From Nitratireductor soli (GTDB lineage Bacteria; Pseudomonadota; Alphaproteobacteria; Rhizobiales; Rhizobiaceae): a stretch of DNA of 64,000 nt. The DNA lies in contig NZ_LFVY01000003.1 of the NCBI RefSeq assembly GCF_001050155.1, forward strand, positions 186,001-250,000, read 5' to 3'. Both the position numbers and the translations under genes were made by a program. The notes under the pieces were generated by a model. It was not told the origin of the DNA. It saw only the letters and a list, made by a program, of their open reading frames with translations, and ran no database searches. This document shows, piece by piece, positions 25,405 through 33,402 of the stretch (its first letter is position 1; each line of letters starts with the position of its first letter).

Positions 25405-26264
25405 CGCGCATCTCCTCCGAGGAACTCCGGCTGCTCGGTTACCGAGCCCCACATTCCGTGGCTCTGCGCGGTGTCGGCGAACTGGCGCGGGCCGCGCGCT
25501 TCGATCTGCGGGCCCTTCTCCATGCCGGTCATGTAGCTCATCAAGAGGCCGCGAGGTCCGCGCGTCGTCACGTACATGGCGCCGGAGGCGGCCTGCCGGT
25601 CCGGGCCGGCGACGACGGGAAGCTGGCTCTTCTGGATGAAGTACCAGTTGCGCATCAAGCTGTCCTTCGCATCGACCTCGAAGGCGGCGCCGAGGATGCC
25701 GTCGCGGGCGGACGGATAGAGCGCGATGCGGTGGTGCGCCTCGTCGAGCGACAGATAGGCAACCTCGCCCACCCAATCGGAAACCGTGAGACCGAGGCCC
25801 TTGACGAAGAATATCTCGTTCGCCGCCACGTCGGTGCAGGCAAGCTGGACGGCGCTGAAATCGGTGATGCCGGCATCGCGCGGACCGTGGTAGCGCCAGC
25901 CGGACTCCAGCGGCCGCCAGACGATCTCGACGGTCACGCCGTTCGGTGCGATCACCGCAAGCACGGCCTTGGCCTGACGCTGGCGCGCCGCGTCGGCATT
26001 GAGGAAGGCGGGCGCGTATCCGATCGTCTCGAGCCGCGCCTTGAGCGCGCCGAGATCCTCCTCGCGCGCCACGGTGAGCGCGATCGCCTCGCCGTCGCCT
26101 GCCGTCGAAAGGCAAAGCGCGTAGTTGCGGTCGTCGGAGCGGAACATGGCGCGCGCATCGTCGCGGTCGGCAGGCTGGAGGCCGAAAACGTCCCGTGCAA
26201 AGCGCGCGGCTTCGTCGAGATTGTCGACGTTCACACGCAGGTATCGAAGGTCACGGTATTTCAT
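25401..26264 (-). CDS. extradiol-dioxygenase-fold paralogue lacking metal ligands
   Basis: A 287-residue VOC protein clearly paralogous to its downstream neighbour (shared YHG-x-RDAGIT-x-FS, HH-x-IAL, GP-x-G-x4-Y-x-TG). Aligning the two, the three iron ligands become A138, G192 and S243, so it should not bind catalytic iron. The start at 26264 is the second of two ATG codons, 6 bases after AGGAG. The 4-base overlap with the active copy suggests matched amounts, as for a structural partner subunit, chaperone or substrate binder. That role is inference. Confidence 0.8.
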   Translation of the reverse strand: MKYRDLRYLRVNVDNLDEAARFARDVFGLQPADRDDARAMFRSDDRNYALCLSTAGDGEAIALTVAREEDLGALKARLETIGYAPAFLNADAARQRQAKAVLAVIAPNGVTVEIVWRPLESGWRYHGPRDAGITDFSAVQLACTDVAANEIFFVKGLGLTVSDWVGEVAYLSLDEAHHRIALYPSARDGILGAAFEVDAKDSLMRNWYFIQKSQLPVVAGPDRQAASGAMYVTTRGPRGLLMSYMTGMEKGPQIEARGPRQFADTAQSHGMWGSVTEQPEFLGGDAR

Positions 26265-26285
26265 CATCGGCTCCTTGCATTCGGT

Positions 26286-26313
26286 GCGCACGGGCGGCGG
26301 GCCGCCCATGCGC
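26286..26313 (-). promoter_or_regulatory. stem-loop after the second dctP
   Basis: GCGCACGGGCGG (26286-26297) and CCGCCCATGCGC (26302-26313) form a 12-bp stem with one wobble and a 4-base loop, 19 bases after the dctP stop on the minus strand and before the VOC gene. It is similar in place and strength to the hairpins after the other binding-protein genes. Confidence 0.6.
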
Positions 26314-26331
26314 GGGTCCAAAGTCGGAAAC

Positions 26332-27300
26332 TCACATGCCGGAGGCTTCGGCTTCAAGCTCCTTGAGGAGTGGCGCTTCCTCGCGCCAGCGGGCATACCA
26401 CTGGTCGATGGCACCGCCGAACCAGTCGCGACCGACTTCGGTCACCGGAACCTTGGTCGTCTCGAGCTTGGCGCGGTAGTCGGCGTCGATCTGGGCATAG
26501 CTGGCGACCATCGTATCGAGCCTGGTGGCGAAGACTTCCTGGACGACCGCGCGGTCGGCTTCCGCGATCGTGCCCCATTTGCGGCCGGACGCGATCGCCG
26601 CCATCGGGAACATCATGTGGTTGGAGATGGTGATCGAGCCGGCGTGGTCGAAATACTTCGAGTTCCAGGTGCCCTCGACGTCGATCTGCATGCCATCGAC
26701 CTGGCCGTTGGCGAAAGCGTCGTAGAGCGCGGGCAGCGGCATCGGCGTCGGCGCGGCGCCAAGGCCTTCCCAGAAGGCGAGTTCGGGCGCGAAGGGGATG
26801 GTGCGGATCTTCTTTCCCTTCAGATCCTCTACCGTCTTGGTCTCGCCGCGGGTGACGATCATCCGCATGCCGGCCATGCCCCAGCCGAGACCGGTGAGGC
26901 CGAAATTGTTCATGTCCTCGAGCAGCTTCGTCGCTGTCTTGCCCTTAAGCAGCTCACGTGCGCCTGCGACGTCCTTGACGATGTAGGGCGCGAGGAAGAT
27001 GCCGTAATTGGGATCACGGTTGGCGAACTCGCCGAGCGTGAAGAAGGCGAAGTCCATCGCTCCGGTCTGGAGCTGCTGGAGCATCTGCGCCTCGTTGCCG
27101 AGCTGGCCCGAGGGGAAGATCAGGATGTCGACCCGGCCTTCGGTGCGGGTCTTGATTTCCTCGGCTGCGGCGGTCGCGGTCACCGTCCATTGGTGCGGCG
27201 GCGGCGTAATCAGCCCGAGCCGGTACTGCTCGGCAGCCGCCGTGCCGGCGGTCATTGTCAGAATGGATGCCGCAAGCGCGGCGCCTGTGAAGCGTTGCAT
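26332..27300 (-). CDS. dctP: TRAP transporter solute-binding protein (DctP family)
   Basis: A 322-residue periplasmic binding protein with a signal peptide (about 1-23, ending TAAAEQ). The DctP pattern DLKGKKIRT at about 160-168 carries the carboxylate-binding arginine. It heads the meta-cleavage operon (dctP, two VOC genes, aldolase-like, hpaE, hpaH, hpaI), so the ligand is probably an aromatic carboxylate or a precursor. Its membrane partners are encoded upstream at 28358-30198 in a separate transcription unit on the same strand. Confidence 0.88.
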   Translation of the reverse strand: MQRFTGAALAASILTMTAGTAAAEQYRLGLITPPPHQWTVTATAAAEEIKTRTEGRVDILIFPSGQLGNEAQMLQQLQTGAMDFAFFTLGEFANRDPNYGIFLAPYIVKDVAGARELLKGKTATKLLEDMNNFGLTGLGWGMAGMRMIVTRGETKTVEDLKGKKIRTIPFAPELAFWEGLGAAPTPMPLPALYDAFANGQVDGMQIDVEGTWNSKYFDHAGSITISNHMMFPMAAIASGRKWGTIAEADRAVVQEVFATRLDTMVASYAQIDADYRAKLETTKVPVTEVGRDWFGGAIDQWYARWREEAPLLKELEAEASGM

Positions 27301-27363
27301 GTCCTACCTCCCCATTTCACTCAACCGTGCAGATGTGTGGGTTGCCGGTCGTGGCCTTATAAA

Positions 27364-27404
27364 ATATCGATATCCCGTCACAACACAAGAAAATATCGAT
27401 ATTT
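27364..27404. promoter_or_regulatory. paired ATATCGATAT sites upstream of dctP
   Basis: ATATCGATAT at 27364-27373 and AAATATCGATATTT at 27391-27404 are perfect palindromes about 27 bases apart in a strikingly AT-rich gap before the second dctP. The same motif recurs at 30248-30289, upstream of dctQ and the GntR gene. It is a probable shared operator, most simply for the GntR/FCD protein at 30357. Confidence 0.7.
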
Positions 27405-27431
27405 CCTTCAAAAAGAAATTTTATCGTTATT

Positions 27432-28361
27432 TCAACGGCTTTCGTCTCGCTCCCGGTTCATCTGTGCCACGAGCTCAAGGATCACAGGCATGGTCGCATC
27501 GCGATCCGCAGCGATTTTCGCCAGCGGCGGCAGGTTCGCCGCCTCGTAGGTGCGCGCAATCGTTTCGCAGGTGCCGGCATCGAGCACCGGCGCGCCGAGA
27601 TCATCGAACAGCGCCTGGAACTGCGGACCGAGCGCGTCGAGGAAGCCTGCCATGCCGCGCTCGGCGCCAGCGAGCGCGAAGACGCTCATCGGACCGAGCC
27701 GGCACCAGCGCGGCGCCAGCGCTTCGGTCACCGCGCGCTCGGTATCCTCGAGGCTCGCCGCACCCGTGGCGACGAGATGAACGGCTTCGCGCCAGAGCGC
27801 CGCCTGCAGGCGGTTGACGAGATGGCCGGCGACCGGCTTCTTCAACTCCAGCACCGTCTTGCCCATCGCCTCATAGATTGCGCGGGCCCTGGCCATCGTT
27901 TCCGGCGTGGTCGCCGCGCCGCCGGCGATCTCGACCACCGGCATCAGGTAGGGCGGGTTGCAGGGATGCCCGATCAGGAGGCGGTCCGGCCGCACCAACC
28001 CCTCCCCGATCGCGTCTGCGGTGAAGCTCGACGACGACGAGGCAATGATCGTGTCCGGCCCTATTTTTCGTTCGATGTCGGCGAGGGCGCGCCGCTTCAG
28101 CTCGAGATTTTCAGGCAGCGCTTCCTGGATGAGATCGACGCCGCCCTCCGGGAGGATCGCCACCACAACCGGTGGCGCTGCTTCGGCAGCGAGGTTGCCG
28201 AGCTGGGTCAGAACGACACGCGCCCGCTCCCAGGTGGACATGACGCGCGCGGCGGCGCCCGGATCGGGATCGACGACGCGTGTTGCGCAGCCCGCACCCG
28301 CGAATGCCGCCGCCCAGCCGGCACCGATCAGCCCGCCGCCGATGACCGCCACGCTGGTCAT
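27432..28361 (-). CDS. 3-hydroxyacyl-CoA dehydrogenase-family protein (L-gulonate dehydrogenase/carnitine dehydrogenase type)
   Basis: A 309-residue NAD-dependent dehydrogenase with VIGGGLIGAGWAAAFAGAG at about 5-23, the catalytic histidine in IGHPCNPPYLMPVVEI and the C-terminal helical domain. The single short format is typical of lambda-crystallin, L-gulonate and L-carnitine dehydrogenases rather than true fatty-acid enzymes. It overlaps the TRAP permease gene by 4 bases, so it probably acts on the imported hydroxy acid. The substrate is unknown. Confidence 0.83.
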   Translation of the reverse strand: MTSVAVIGGGLIGAGWAAAFAGAGCATRVVDPDPGAAARVMSTWERARVVLTQLGNLAAEAAPPVVVAILPEGGVDLIQEALPENLELKRRALADIERKIGPDTIIASSSSSFTADAIGEGLVRPDRLLIGHPCNPPYLMPVVEIAGGAATTPETMARARAIYEAMGKTVLELKKPVAGHLVNRLQAALWREAVHLVATGAASLEDTERAVTEALAPRWCRLGPMSVFALAGAERGMAGFLDALGPQFQALFDDLGAPVLDAGTCETIARTYEAANLPPLAKIAADRDATMPVILELVAQMNRERDESR

Positions 28362-29632
28362 TGCAGCGCGGCCCCGAGGCCCGTTGAGAGCAGCGGGAAC
28401 AGAGATAGAGCCACAATGACAAGCGCGACGGCGAGGAAGAAGGGCATGATCAGCCGCGCCAGGCGCTCGGCCCGGACCCCGCCCATCAGCGCCGCGGTGA
28501 ACAGGCCGGTGCCGACCGGCGGCGTCAGGAGACCCGCCGTCAGATTCAGGCAGACGATGACGCCAAACTGAAACGGGTCGATGCCGTAGACGCCCGTCGC
28601 CACCGGCAGGAACACCGGCACGACGAGGATGATCGCCGGGATCGGGTCGGTTACCGTACCGAGGAAGAGCAGGATCAGGTTGATCATCAGCAGGAAGACG
28701 ATCGGCGATGTCGTCAGCGACTGCACCCAGGCCGCGACGATGGCCGGCACGTTCTCGAAGGTGATGACCCAGGAGAAGAGTCCGGCGGCGGCGATCAGGA
28801 ACAGCACGACCGCCGAGGAGGCCGCCGCCCGCATGAAGGCCGGCCAGATATCCTTCACCGACATCTCGCGATAGACGAACATGCCGACGATGACGGCGGC
28901 CACCGAGGCAATGGCGGCCGCTTCCGTCGGCGTCGCGATGCCGCCGAGGATCGAGCCTATGATGACGACGGGTATGGCCGCTGCCGGCAGCGCGTCGCGG
29001 ATCGCGATGGCGCGCTGACGCACCGCCAGTTTCTCGCTGCGCGGAAAGTTGTGCTTGTGCCCGAGCCAGGCGATGACGGCGAGGAAGGCAAAGAACAGGA
29101 TGAGGCCGGGCACGATGCCGGCGATGAAGAGATCGCCGATCGGAAGCTGGGCGATGACGCCGAAAATGATGAACATCATCGAGGGCGGAATGATCGGCGC
29201 CAGCATGCCGCCGGCCGCGGTGATCGCCACCGAGACGTCGCGCGGATAGCCGGCGCGCTCCATTTCGGGGACGGCGATGCGCGACATGATGGTGATCTGC
29301 GCCACGGTCGAGCCGAGGATCGAAGCCATCATCATGTTGGCGACCAGATTGACATAGGCGAGCCCGCCGCGCACCGAGCCGAGCAGCGCCATGGCGAAGG
29401 CCATCAGCCGCCGGCCGATCCCGCCCTCGTTCATGAACTCGCCGAGCAGGATGAAGAGCGGCAGCGCCAGCAGGCCGTAGTTCTCGAGGCCGCCGAAGAA
29501 CTGCTGCGGAAAGCTCTGGAACAGGATGGTGTTGCCGCTCGCAAGAATGATGACGATGGCGAGCGCCATCAGTGCGAAGGCGATCGGCACGCCGACGATC
29601 AGGAAGGCGAGAAAGAACCCACCGCCGATCAT
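28358..29632 (-). CDS. dctM: TRAP transporter large permease (DctM family)
   Basis: A 424-residue membrane protein with about twelve helices and the DctM blocks ILLGEFMNEGGIGRRLM, ANMMMASILGSTVAQ and LLTPPVGTGLF. It overlaps the dctQ stop by 4 bases at its start and the dehydrogenase gene by 4 bases at its end, giving a tight dctQ-dctM-dehydrogenase unit. It pairs with the dctP product at 26332. Confidence 0.92.
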   Translation of the reverse strand: MIGGGFFLAFLIVGVPIAFALMALAIVIILASGNTILFQSFPQQFFGGLENYGLLALPLFILLGEFMNEGGIGRRLMAFAMALLGSVRGGLAYVNLVANMMMASILGSTVAQITIMSRIAVPEMERAGYPRDVSVAITAAGGMLAPIIPPSMMFIIFGVIAQLPIGDLFIAGIVPGLILFFAFLAVIAWLGHKHNFPRSEKLAVRQRAIAIRDALPAAAIPVVIIGSILGGIATPTEAAAIASVAAVIVGMFVYREMSVKDIWPAFMRAAASSAVVLFLIAAAGLFSWVITFENVPAIVAAWVQSLTTSPIVFLLMINLILLFLGTVTDPIPAIILVVPVFLPVATGVYGIDPFQFGVIVCLNLTAGLLTPPVGTGLFTAALMGGVRAERLARLIMPFFLAVALVIVALSLFPLLSTGLGAALQ

Positions 29633-30198
29633 TGCGCGCGCTCCGAAACGGCACCGAAGCGGGCGAAAACATGCACCAGACCGGTCAGGCAGAAGACGGG
29701 AAGGATGAGCCAGAACCAGACCTTGCGAACGCCGAGCGTCGTCGTCGGTTCCTGGTAGAGGAAGTTGAAGCTCTCGCGTGAATAGGCCTGCAGGCTCTCG
29801 GCCGAAAGCACCCCGAGCGGGTCGAACCAGTTCCACAGCATCCAGGCGAGGAGCGCGAACAGACCGAGCAGGATCGTATCGACGACGCGCGACAATGCCG
29901 TGCTGATGCGCTCGCCCATCGCGTCGGAAATCAGCGTGACGGCAATGTGCTGGCGGCGCGCGAGCCCGAGGGATGCGCCGGCGAATGCACCGAGAACCAT
30001 CAGGTAGACGGCAAGCTCGTCCGTCCAGATCAGCGGACGGCCGAAGGCGCGGGACACGACATTGGCAAGCAGAAGACCCAGAATGGCGGCGACGATCGCG
30101 CCCGCAAAACGCGCCTCGACCCAGGCGACTGCATCGCTCATCCGCAACAACCGGCCGCGAATCCCATTGCTTTCGTCAGCCCTCCCCGGCGCAGCCAT
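29629..30198 (-). CDS. dctQ: TRAP transporter small permease (DctQ family)
   Basis: A 189-residue membrane protein with four hydrophobic segments and the DctQ pattern NVVSRAFGRPLIWTDELAVYLM. The start is placed at the ATG in MAAPGRAD, where GGGAGA lies 5 bases upstream; a start two codons earlier overlaps the ribosome site. It is the first gene of the unit, facing the GntR gene across an AT-rich promoter region. Confidence 0.87.
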   Translation of the reverse strand: MAAPGRADESNGIRGRLLRMSDAVAWVEARFAGAIVAAILGLLLANVVSRAFGRPLIWTDELAVYLMVLGAFAGASLGLARRQHIAVTLISDAMGERISTALSRVVDTILLGLFALLAWMLWNWFDPLGVLSAESLQAYSRESFNFLYQEPTTTLGVRKVWFWLILPVFCLTGLVHVFARFGAVSERAQ

Positions 30199-30247
30199 AC
30201 ACATCTCCCTTGCCTGCAATCCGCCATTGGCGATCAAGACGCCAATG

Positions 30248-30289
30248 AATATCGATATTTTTGCAGTGTCAAACAAAAGATCGATATTA
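30248..30289. promoter_or_regulatory. ATATCGATAT-type sites between dctQ and the GntR gene
   Basis: AATATCGATATT at 30248-30259 is a perfect palindrome, and GATCGATATTAT at 30278-30289 is a partial copy. Both lie in the 158-base gap between the divergent dctQ and gntR starts. They match the pair upstream of dctP at 27364-27404. The sites are visible; the regulator assignment is inference. Confidence 0.68.
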
Positions 30290-30356
30290 TTGCGCTTTTG
30301 TCCAATTGGCGTATGCTTCGTGAAAGGCTATCAAACCATGGGCAGGAGGCTTGGGC

Positions 30357-31064
30357 TTGAACGTCATCGATCCACAGGGTCCAGAGAAGACCATCGCGGA
30401 GCGCGCCTATCGCACGATCCGGGAAGACATCGTGTCCGGCGTCCTGAGGCCAGGCGAGAAGCTGAAGATCGTCATCCTGCGAGAGCGTTACGGCTTCGGC
30501 GCAGCACCCCTGCGGGAGGCGCTGTCGCGGCTTTCCGGTGATCATCTCGTCAACGTCATGGGCCAGCGCGGTTTCGTCGTCGCGCCGATCTCCGTGCGCG
30601 ACGCCGCCGAAATCGGCGACCTGCGCAAGCTGCTCGAGGTCGAGGCGCTGACACGCTCGATCCCGCGCGGCGATACGGCATGGGAGGAGCGGCTGATCAC
30701 CACTTATCACCGCCTGTCGCGGCTCGAGACCGGCGAGAATCAGGGCATCGACGCGCTCGACCTCTGGGAGAAGCACAACTCCGCCTTTCACGACGCCACC
30801 GTCGCGGCCTGCGATTCCGTGTGGCTGCTTCGGCTGCGCGAACAACTCTTCCGCCAGCACGAGCGTTACCGTCGGTTCAGCCGTATAAGAACTGTCTGGA
30901 CTCGCGACATCCACGCTGAGCACGAGGCGATCTTCGAGGCGGCAATGTCACGGGATGTGGAGGGGGCGGCCGGAATCATATCCGAGCATGTTCAACGAAC
31001 GACCGATGCTGTCATTGCTGCGCTATCGCCGAACGGTCTTCGCGTCGATGTGCATGCCCCCTAG
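30357..31064 (+). CDS. GntR-family regulator (FCD/FadR subfamily)
   Basis: A 235-residue regulator with an N-terminal winged helix (RTIREDIVSGVLRPGEKLK then RERYGFGAAPLREALSRLSG) and a C-terminal all-helical FCD domain with the metal-binding D/H set (HNSAFHDA, HAEHEAIFEA). The TTG at 30357 is chosen because AGGAGG lies 7 bases upstream; another TTG at 30351 is too close. It is divergent from dctQ and probably controls the aromatic TRAP cluster. Confidence 0.87.
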   Translation: MNVIDPQGPEKTIAERAYRTIREDIVSGVLRPGEKLKIVILRERYGFGAAPLREALSRLSGDHLVNVMGQRGFVVAPISVRDAAEIGDLRKLLEVEALTRSIPRGDTAWEERLITTYHRLSRLETGENQGIDALDLWEKHNSAFHDATVAACDSVWLLRLREQLFRQHERYRRFSRIRTVWTRDIHAEHEAIFEAAMSRDVEGAAGIISEHVQRTTDAVIAALSPNGLRVDVHAP

Positions 31065-31166
31065 ATCGGTTCACCGTTTCATGGAAACGCTGTCCCACTC
31101 TATCTCATTGCTTTTCGGCATTGGTGCGGACGTCAAGTGATTCCACCAGGCTGCAAGATGCTATAG
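31061..31166. repeat. intergenic repeat, copy 1
   Basis: A roughly 106-base sequence beginning CTAGATCGGTTCACCGTTTC recurs with clear similarity at 61611-61717. Shared blocks are GTTTCATGGAAACGCTG, the TCTATCTC segment, TGCGGACGTCA and GTGATTCCACC. It overlaps the GntR stop codon region. This copy has degraded stems compared with copy 2. It resembles the short mobile mosaic repeats of rhizobia. Confidence 0.8.
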
Positions 31167-31257
31167 AGCCGGGACGGCACACGGCGTAGGTTCAGAAGCG
31201 GCCCCGCCCTTGCCGGTCGCGGCAATGAGAGGAAGCGGCTTCCCGCCTCTGCTCTGG

Positions 31258-32349
31258 CTATTCACAGATGGCGATCGAACCGCGTTCGACGAAATCGGCC
31301 CGCATCATTACGGAGCGTCCTCGGCTGTCGGTGCCTTCGACCCGTTCCAGAAGCATGGTCGCGGCTTGCTCGCCCATGGCAAGGCGCGGCTGGGCCATGG
31401 TGGAAATGCCAGGCGAAAGAAAGCTCATCCACTCCAGATCGTCGAAACACACCAGCGAGAGGTCGCCCGGCACTGAGAGCCCGGCTGCAGAGATCGCGCC
31501 CATGACGCCTTCCGACATGGTGCCATCGGTCGCAAACACCGCCGTCGGCCGGTCAGAACGATCAAGCAACTCGCGCGCGACGGCCTGCGCTGCCTGGGCC
31601 GAATAGGCGCCCACACGACGGATCAGCGAGATCTCGACCTCCAGACCAGACTGCCGGTGCGCGCGCAGATAGCCGAGCAAGCGTTGCCAGCTGGGAAAGA
31701 GCGTGTCGGTCGATAGAACCTCGCCCGCAAGCCCGCGCTTGAGCAAGGCCTCCAGTCCGCCCTCCTGGTCTTCGAGCATCTCGCCGACGAGCCCGATGCG
31801 ACGGTGACCGGCGGACACCAGTGCAGACACCGCACGCTCGGCGGCTGCGATGTTGTCGATGGCCACGCGGTCCACCTCCAACCCCGCAACACTGCGGTCG
31901 AGCAGGACGAGCGGCAGACCGGCTGCCTGAAGGTCTCGCAAATGGTGTGCGTAGCGCGTGTCACAAGGCGAGACGATCAACCCGTCCACCTGCTTTTCCA
32001 TCAGCAGGTTGACCGCGCGGATTTCCTTGTCGAGGTTCTCGTCGGAATTGACGATCAGCAACCCGAAGTCCCGACTTTCGGCCACATCGGCAATGCCGCG
32101 CAGGATCGAGGCGTAGAACGGGTTTTGGATGTCGCCGGCGACGACGCCGATCGTGCGCGTCTTGCCTGTGATGAGGCTGCGGGCAAGTGCATTGGTGCGG
32201 TAGCCCAGTTTGCGCGCAGCCTGCATGACCTGTTCGCGCGTCTTGGCCTTGGCATAACCGTAGTCGCCGAGGACGCGGCCGGCAGTGGCGGTCGACACGC
32301 CCGCCAGCCGGGCCACATCCGCAATCGTCGCTTTGGGTTTCTTGGCCAC
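31258..32349 (-). CDS. LacI-family transcriptional regulator
   Basis: A 363-residue regulator with a LacI helix-turn-helix at 8-30 (IADVARLAGVSTATAGRVL), hinge helix ALARSL near 54 and a periplasmic-binding-protein-like sensor domain (GVVAGDIQNPFYASIL, GLIVSPCD, LVLLDR). The GTG start follows GGGGAG at 9 bases. It lies downstream of the ornithine-cyclodeaminase-like gene on the same strand and may control the fructosamine-type genes here; the ligand is unknown. Confidence 0.88.
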   Translation of the reverse strand: MAKKPKATIADVARLAGVSTATAGRVLGDYGYAKAKTREQVMQAARKLGYRTNALARSLITGKTRTIGVVAGDIQNPFYASILRGIADVAESRDFGLLIVNSDENLDKEIRAVNLLMEKQVDGLIVSPCDTRYAHHLRDLQAAGLPLVLLDRSVAGLEVDRVAIDNIAAAERAVSALVSAGHRRIGLVGEMLEDQEGGLEALLKRGLAGEVLSTDTLFPSWQRLLGYLRAHRQSGLEVEISLIRRVGAYSAQAAQAVARELLDRSDRPTAVFATDGTMSEGVMGAISAAGLSVPGDLSLVCFDDLEWMSFLSPGISTMAQPRLAMGEQAATMLLERVEGTDSRGRSVMMRADFVERGSIAICE

Positions 32350-32437
32350 AGTGTGCCGCTCCCCTACCCGCCGACCACCCCGGTCCGCCCTTGCGTAATG
32401 GCAGGAAATGCTTTTGCAAGCGATGCCATTTTTCGCG

Positions 32438-33373
32438 TCACGCCGCGTTATTCAGAGCGATTGCAGTAAAGACATCGAGATGTGCCCCACCGACATTCTT
32501 GAAGATGGTGATCTCGTCAGCCGACTGCCGGCCCTTCGCTTTTGCCTGCGCGAGTTCGAAATGGTCGCCGGCAATCGCGTCCCCGCTGACAACACCGGAG
32601 GCGAGTGCCGGCCCAAGATCGCCCGTGCTCTCCATGCCGCGCCGCGTATCGACGAAGATGCGGGCGCGGGCAAGGGCCTCGTCGTCGGTCTCGCGCAGGC
32701 TCGTCATATAGGCGCCGACGAGGTCGAGATGCGTGCCGGGCTTCAAAAGCGCGCCCCTGACCAGCGTGCGGTCGGACATCGTCACGCAGGTGATGACGTC
32801 GGCCTGTGCCACCGCTGTGTCGATGTCGGCCACCGCCTTTGCATCCACGTTCTCGCTGCGCAGCCCGTCTGCGACCGCCTCGGCCTTGAGAGCAGTGCGG
32901 TTCCAGATCAGCACGCGCTTCAGCGACGGCCGCGCGGCCATGTGGGCGGCGGCAAAGTGCGGCGCGAGAGCCCCCGCACCGACCACCAGCAGCACCTCCG
33001 CGTCGTTGCGAGCAAGCAGTGATGCGGCAAGCGCGGAATCGCCGGCAGTCTTGCGCGCGGTCATCGCTGCGCCATCGGCCACCAGCAGCGGTGCGCCTGT
33101 TGCGCCATCGAACATCGCGACAAGCCCCTGTACGTTGGGCTGCGGCGGCGTCAGCTGCTCGTTGCCTTGGAAGACGCCGACCATCTTGACTGCGACGGGA
33201 CCGCCCGGCACCCATCCCGGCAGCGTGATGAACTGGTTGCCGCCGCCGGCTGGATCGTTCTGAACCACGACGTCGGAGACAGGCATCGCACCGCGATGCG
33301 CCTGCGAGAAGGCCTTGATGAGATAGGGCCAGGGCAAAGCGGCATGGACCGCGGCAGCGTCAAAGACCTTCAT
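32438..33373 (-). CDS. ornithine cyclodeaminase/mu-crystallin family protein
   Basis: A 311-residue NAD(P)-dependent protein of the OCD/mu-crystallin fold: MTARKTAGDSALAA (substrate lysine/arginine region), the Rossmann motif VVGAGALAPHFAAAH and DLVGAYMTSLRETD. The family includes ornithine cyclodeaminase, alanine dehydrogenase and ketimine reductases. It is the third gene of a sis-gntR-ocd unit. In opine and Amadori catabolism, OCD-like enzymes process the released amino acid, which fits the neighbours. Confidence 0.85.
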   Translation of the reverse strand: MKVFDAAAVHAALPWPYLIKAFSQAHRGAMPVSDVVVQNDPAGGGNQFITLPGWVPGGPVAVKMVGVFQGNEQLTPPQPNVQGLVAMFDGATGAPLLVADGAAMTARKTAGDSALAASLLARNDAEVLLVVGAGALAPHFAAAHMAARPSLKRVLIWNRTALKAEAVADGLRSENVDAKAVADIDTAVAQADVITCVTMSDRTLVRGALLKPGTHLDLVGAYMTSLRETDDEALARARIFVDTRRGMESTGDLGPALASGVVSGDAIAGDHFELAQAKAKGRQSADEITIFKNVGGAHLDVFTAIALNNAA

Positions 33374-33402
33374 GGCGTTTCCTCGTCGTCCCTGGTCAGG
33401 GC

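Noticed and set aside
24529-26115. A 528-codon fusion of two dioxygenases
   Set aside because: The upstream 237 codons are out of frame with the paralogue gene; the two proteins are encoded in different frames with a 4-base overlap.
27432-29672. A 746-codon minus-strand frame that would fuse a membrane region to the dehydrogenase
   Set aside because: Only the last 309 codons encode the dehydrogenase; the earlier part is the out-of-frame shadow of dctM, which has its own frame, start and overlap.
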